From the NCBI GenBank assembly GCA_019636095.1, contig JAHBYF010000003.1, forward strand, positions 434,001 to 498,000: DNA of 64,000 nt, in the 5' to 3' direction. This DNA comes from Hyphomonadaceae bacterium. Its GTDB lineage: Bacteria > Pseudomonadota > Alphaproteobacteria > Caulobacterales > Aquidulcibacteraceae. Within the stretch, counting starts at the first letter, position 1. Every line of letters begins with the position of its first letter. The translations under genes and the position numbers were made by a program. Shown here piece by piece: positions 62,222 through 64,000 of this stretch. The notes beneath the pieces were generated by a model that had not been told where the DNA came from, searched no databases, and saw only the letters and a program-made list of their open reading frames with translations.

Positions 62222-62314
62222 ATGACCAAGATTGCTTCTATCGCCGCCGCCTTTGTTTTGTTTGCTCCGGTCGCTGTCGCGATTTTTGCGCAAGCTGCCC
62301 AGATCGTCGCCTAA
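62222..62314 (+). CDS. Micropeptide 4 (30 aa)
   Basis: 30 residues; GAGGGAA about 7 nt before the ATG. MTKI start, core IAAAFVLFAPVAVA, tail IFAQAAQIVA. AxA at residues 18-20 as in micropeptide 1. An upstream ATG (62198) in another context is not preferred because it lacks the family pattern. Confidence 0.8.
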   Translation: MTKIASIAAAFVLFAPVAVAIFAQAAQIVA

Positions 62315-62343
62315 CCCTGCCCCCGCAGCGACGGTCGAAAACG

Positions 62344-62377
62344 AAGGCGCGGAGCCTGGGCTCCGCGCCTTTTGTTT
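62344..62377 (+). terminator. Intrinsic terminator of unit 4
   Basis: AAGGCGCGGAGCC (62344-62356) and GGCTCCGCGCCTT (62359-62371) pair perfectly; the T run TTTTGTTT overlaps the end of the arm. Confidence 0.9.
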
Positions 62378-62412
62378 GGGCAAAGCTCAACGCGAAGACA
62401 TTCGCGTTAGGC

Positions 62413-62440
62413 GCATTCGCCGGGACCCCTCAACGCATCT
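62413..62440 (+). promoter_or_regulatory. Bipartite element 5
   Basis: GCATTC (62413-62418), 16 bp, GCATCT (62435-62440), 45 bp before micropeptide 5. Confidence 0.65.
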
Positions 62441-62485
62441 CTTAGTCAACACGGAAACAACCAGTTCGATTTGAAAGCCGCTACC

Positions 62486-62578
62486 ATGAAAAAGTTTGCC
62501 TTTGTCCTCGCAGCGGTCGTGCTCTTCGCACCCGTCGCGTATGCGGCGCTCTATCAAGCCGCTCTGATCGTCGCTTAA
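62486..62578 (+). CDS. Micropeptide 5 (30 aa)
   Basis: 30 residues. MKKF start, core VLAAVVLFAPVAYA, tail ALYQAALIVA. The tail shares QAALIVA with micropeptide 1. Only a weak GAAAG precedes the ATG. AxA at residues 18-20 is kept (AYA). Confidence 0.8.
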   Translation: MKKFAFVLAAVVLFAPVAYAALYQAALIVA

Positions 62579-62606
62579 ACCCTCCGAGATCGCGACATCA
62601 GTTGGC

Positions 62607-62646
62607 AAGGCGCGGATCGTCCCTCCCACGGTTCGCGCCTTTCTCT
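62607..62646 (+). terminator. Intrinsic terminator of unit 5
   Basis: AAGGCGCG (62607-62614) and CGCGCCTT (62634-62641), inner CGT/ACG, then TTTCTCTT. Confidence 0.8.
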
Positions 62647-62649
62647 TGG

Positions 62650-64000
62650 CTAGCCGCTGTCGCGTATGCGCACGCGCACATGAGCGCTCTGGCCGTCAGC
62701 ATCGACCACTGTGACATTGTAAAAGCCTGGTGCGGATGGGCGCCAAATTGCGCGACCGCTGGTTTCTTCGCTCCCGACTCGCTGACCTTCCGCATACCAC
62801 GTCAGCGGCCCACGCCCGCCGCGGGCCGACAGCGAGAGCCCCCGCGCGTTGGAGGTGTAGTCGAGCACCAGCACTTCGGCGCCGGATGGCGGAAAAAGGA
62901 TCGATAGGCCTTCGCGCTCGCCGCCGTCGAAACGCGCTAACGCAGGAGCGACCGGATCGTGCTGCTCTTGTTCGTGCTCCGGGGGCGGCGGCGTGCCAAG
63001 TAAATCAAACGCTTCGAACAGGATCGGCAACGCCTCGCTGCGTCCAGTGCGGGCTGGACGTGGCGCGCCATCGGGACGGCCGACCCACACGCCGATCGCG
63101 TATCCGTTTGACACCCCCATCGCCCAGGCGTCGCGAAAACCGTATGAGGTGCCCGTCTTGAACGCCACTTGCGGCGCGCCTTGCGCAACGACCGCGGGAA
63201 TGCGGCCAGCGGGATGGGGCGAACTCGCGAGAATTTCCAGCACGCGCTCGGCTGTCTGGGGCCGCACGAAGCGACGGCTGAACCCGAAGTTGGCGACGTC
63301 CTCCGTCACCAACGGGCGCGCCTGGCCTTCATCGCCCAGCGCCGCATAGAGTTGCACCAAGTCCTCAAGGGTCAGACCCACGCCGCCAAGCGCAAGCGCC
63401 AAACCAGGTTCGCTATCGGCCCGACGCGGCATGCGCACCCGCGCGCCTGCGCGCGTGAGCGCAGCTTGGAAACGGCCAGCGCCGATGCGGTCAAGCGTCG
63501 CCACCGCCGGCAGGTTCAACGAATGACGCAGAGCATCTTCAAGCGTCACATCGCCGTGGAAGCGCCGATCGAAGTTCTCCGGCTGATAGCCACCGAACCG
63601 TCGCGGCGCATCGCGCACCAAGGTCTCGGGCGCTGCAATATTTTCATCAAATGCGATCGCGTAGAGAAACGGTTTCAGTGCCGAGCCCGGCGAACGCACT
63701 GCTCGCGTCATATCTATATAACCGCCAGCGCGATGGCCGTACCCGTACTCCGCCCCACCAACGCGGGCGCGAACGGCGCGCCCATCGATCTGCACCGCCA
63801 GAATGGAAACTTGCGCTTCGCGCTCAAGGCCGACCGCCGTTCGCCGCACCAGACCTTCAAGATCACGCTGCAAAGTCGCGTCGAGCGACGAGCGGACCAC
63901 GCCCTCGCCCGGATGCTCGCGCACCAAAGCGTAAGCTGCATGTGGCGCCGAGTACGGAAACGGCGCACGCGTAGGAATTGCGCTCTCTTTGCCCTCCTCA
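62650..64000 (-). CDS. pbpC: Penicillin-binding protein 1C, C-terminal part (N-terminus beyond window)
   Basis: At least 450 aa; the frame stays open to the window end, so the transglycosylase domain lies outside. Transpeptidase motifs: SALK (SPGSALKPFLYAIAF), SLN (RHSLNLPAV), KTGT (VAFKTGTSYGFRDAW). The C-terminal 90 residues are the BiPBP_C domain of PBP1C. It cross-links peptidoglycan in the periplasm. Confidence 0.93.
   Translation of the reverse strand, partial: EEGKESAIPTRAPFPYSAPHAAYALVREHPGEGVVRSSLDATLQRDLEGLVRRTAVGLEREAQVSILAVQIDGRAVRARVGGAEYGYGHRAGGYIDMTRAVRSPGSALKPFLYAIAFDENIAAPETLVRDAPRRFGGYQPENFDRRFHGDVTLEDALRHSLNLPAVATLDRIGAGRFQAALTRAGARVRMPRRADSEPGLALALGGVGLTLEDLVQLYAALGDEGQARPLVTEDVANFGFSRRFVRPQTAERVLEILASSPHPAGRIPAVVAQGAPQVAFKTGTSYGFRDAWAMGVSNGYAIGVWVGRPDGAPRPARTGRSEALPILFEAFDLLGTPPPPEHEQEQHDPVAPALARFDGGEREGLSILFPPSGAEVLVLDYTSNARGLSLSARGGRGPLTWYAEGQRVGSEETSGRAIWRPSAPGFYNVTVVDADGQSAHVRVRIRDSG

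Larger units (their letters stand above)
61493..62646 (+). repeat. Tandem array of five micropeptide transcription units
   Basis: Five units, each with a GCATCC-N16-GCATC element and an intrinsic terminator; four contain a 30-39-codon gene. Unit boundaries (element to terminator): 61493-61726, 61735-61964, 61976-62110 (no gene), 62155-62377 and 62413-62646. The units are clearly related but have diverged in sequence, consistent with old tandem duplication. Confidence 0.85.

Noticed and set aside
62009..62314. Long frame (101 codons) ending in micropeptide 4
   Set aside because: It would start in the peptide-less unit and run through a strong terminator and element 4. The internal ATG at 62222 has its own ribosome-binding site and gives the family pattern.
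61493..62646. CRISPR-like or REP-type repeat array
   Set aside because: Repeats are only 5-6 bp halves with fixed spacing plus genes and terminators; there is no uniform repeat-spacer pattern.
1..64000. tRNA, rRNA, IS element, prophage or riboswitch
   Set aside because: Reading both strands I saw no tRNA-like cloverleaf, transposase, integrase or recognisable riboswitch core. A tRNAscan and Rfam search would be needed for certainty.

Overview
The window reads as a chromosomal segment of a GC-rich alphaproteobacterium, most likely a stalked or budding relative of Caulobacterales/Hyphomonadales. This is an inference from codon usage and gene content: a holdfast-type polysaccharide locus, CsgG/HfaB-like and HfsK-like proteins, a large TonB receptor, and many ATGA-coupled genes. 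No rRNA, tRNA, IS element, phage gene or CRISPR array was seen.

Region 1 (1-30282) is an exopolysaccharide/O-antigen locus. It starts inside a Wzz-type tyrosine autokinase. A divergent pair follows that both look catalytically dead: a sugar-phosphate transferase without its Asp-Glu dyad and a BY-kinase-like protein without its Walker A lysine. Next are an Hsp70-like ATPase with a Lys-rich partner, an outer-membrane barrel, a CDP-sugar set (cytidylyltransferase, PIG-L deacetylase, class-III aminotransferase, DUF4910 aminopeptidase-like protein, RmlC-like epimerase, SDR), an intact sugar transferase and a full-length tyrosine autokinase. The assembly genes then follow: GT2, pyruvyl transferase, GT4, Wzy-like polymerase, methyltransferase, asparagine synthase, another GT4 and a parallel beta-helix protein.

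Region 2 (29809-34045) holds a thioesterase, a small conserved protein, a three-gene phosphorelay set (stand-alone receiver, sensorless kinase, NarL-type regulator) and an M23 endopeptidase. Region 3 (34209-46315) has a ydbH-ynbE-ydbL lipid-transport operon and an NAD synthetase fused to an N-terminal XRE helix-turn-helix, with operator-like repeats over its promoter. It also has cysQ, a GST-FKBP-argE translationally coupled operon, an HfsK/CelD-like acyltransferase and a CsgG-SH3 protein. Region 4 (46411-56560) has a fused double ABC ATPase, an iron-type alcohol dehydrogenase, a hydrolase, a subtilisin-like lipoprotein and a TonB-dependent receptor.

Region 5 (56693-62646) is the most unusual. 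A serine hydrolase, an OmpR-type regulator and a sensor kinase form one operon. It is divergent from an EF-hand protein that shares an unusual coiled-coil, beta-strand and Pro-rich module with the kinase's periplasmic domain. Directly downstream lies a tandem array of five transcription units. Each has the same bipartite element (GCATCC-N16-GCATC, spacing identical in all five) and its own intrinsic terminator. Four of the five encode 30-39-residue hydrophobic peptides of one family, laid out like a signal peptide plus a 10-residue tail. The fifth has promoter and terminator but no recognisable peptide. I recognise no described system matching this array. The window ends inside pbpC.
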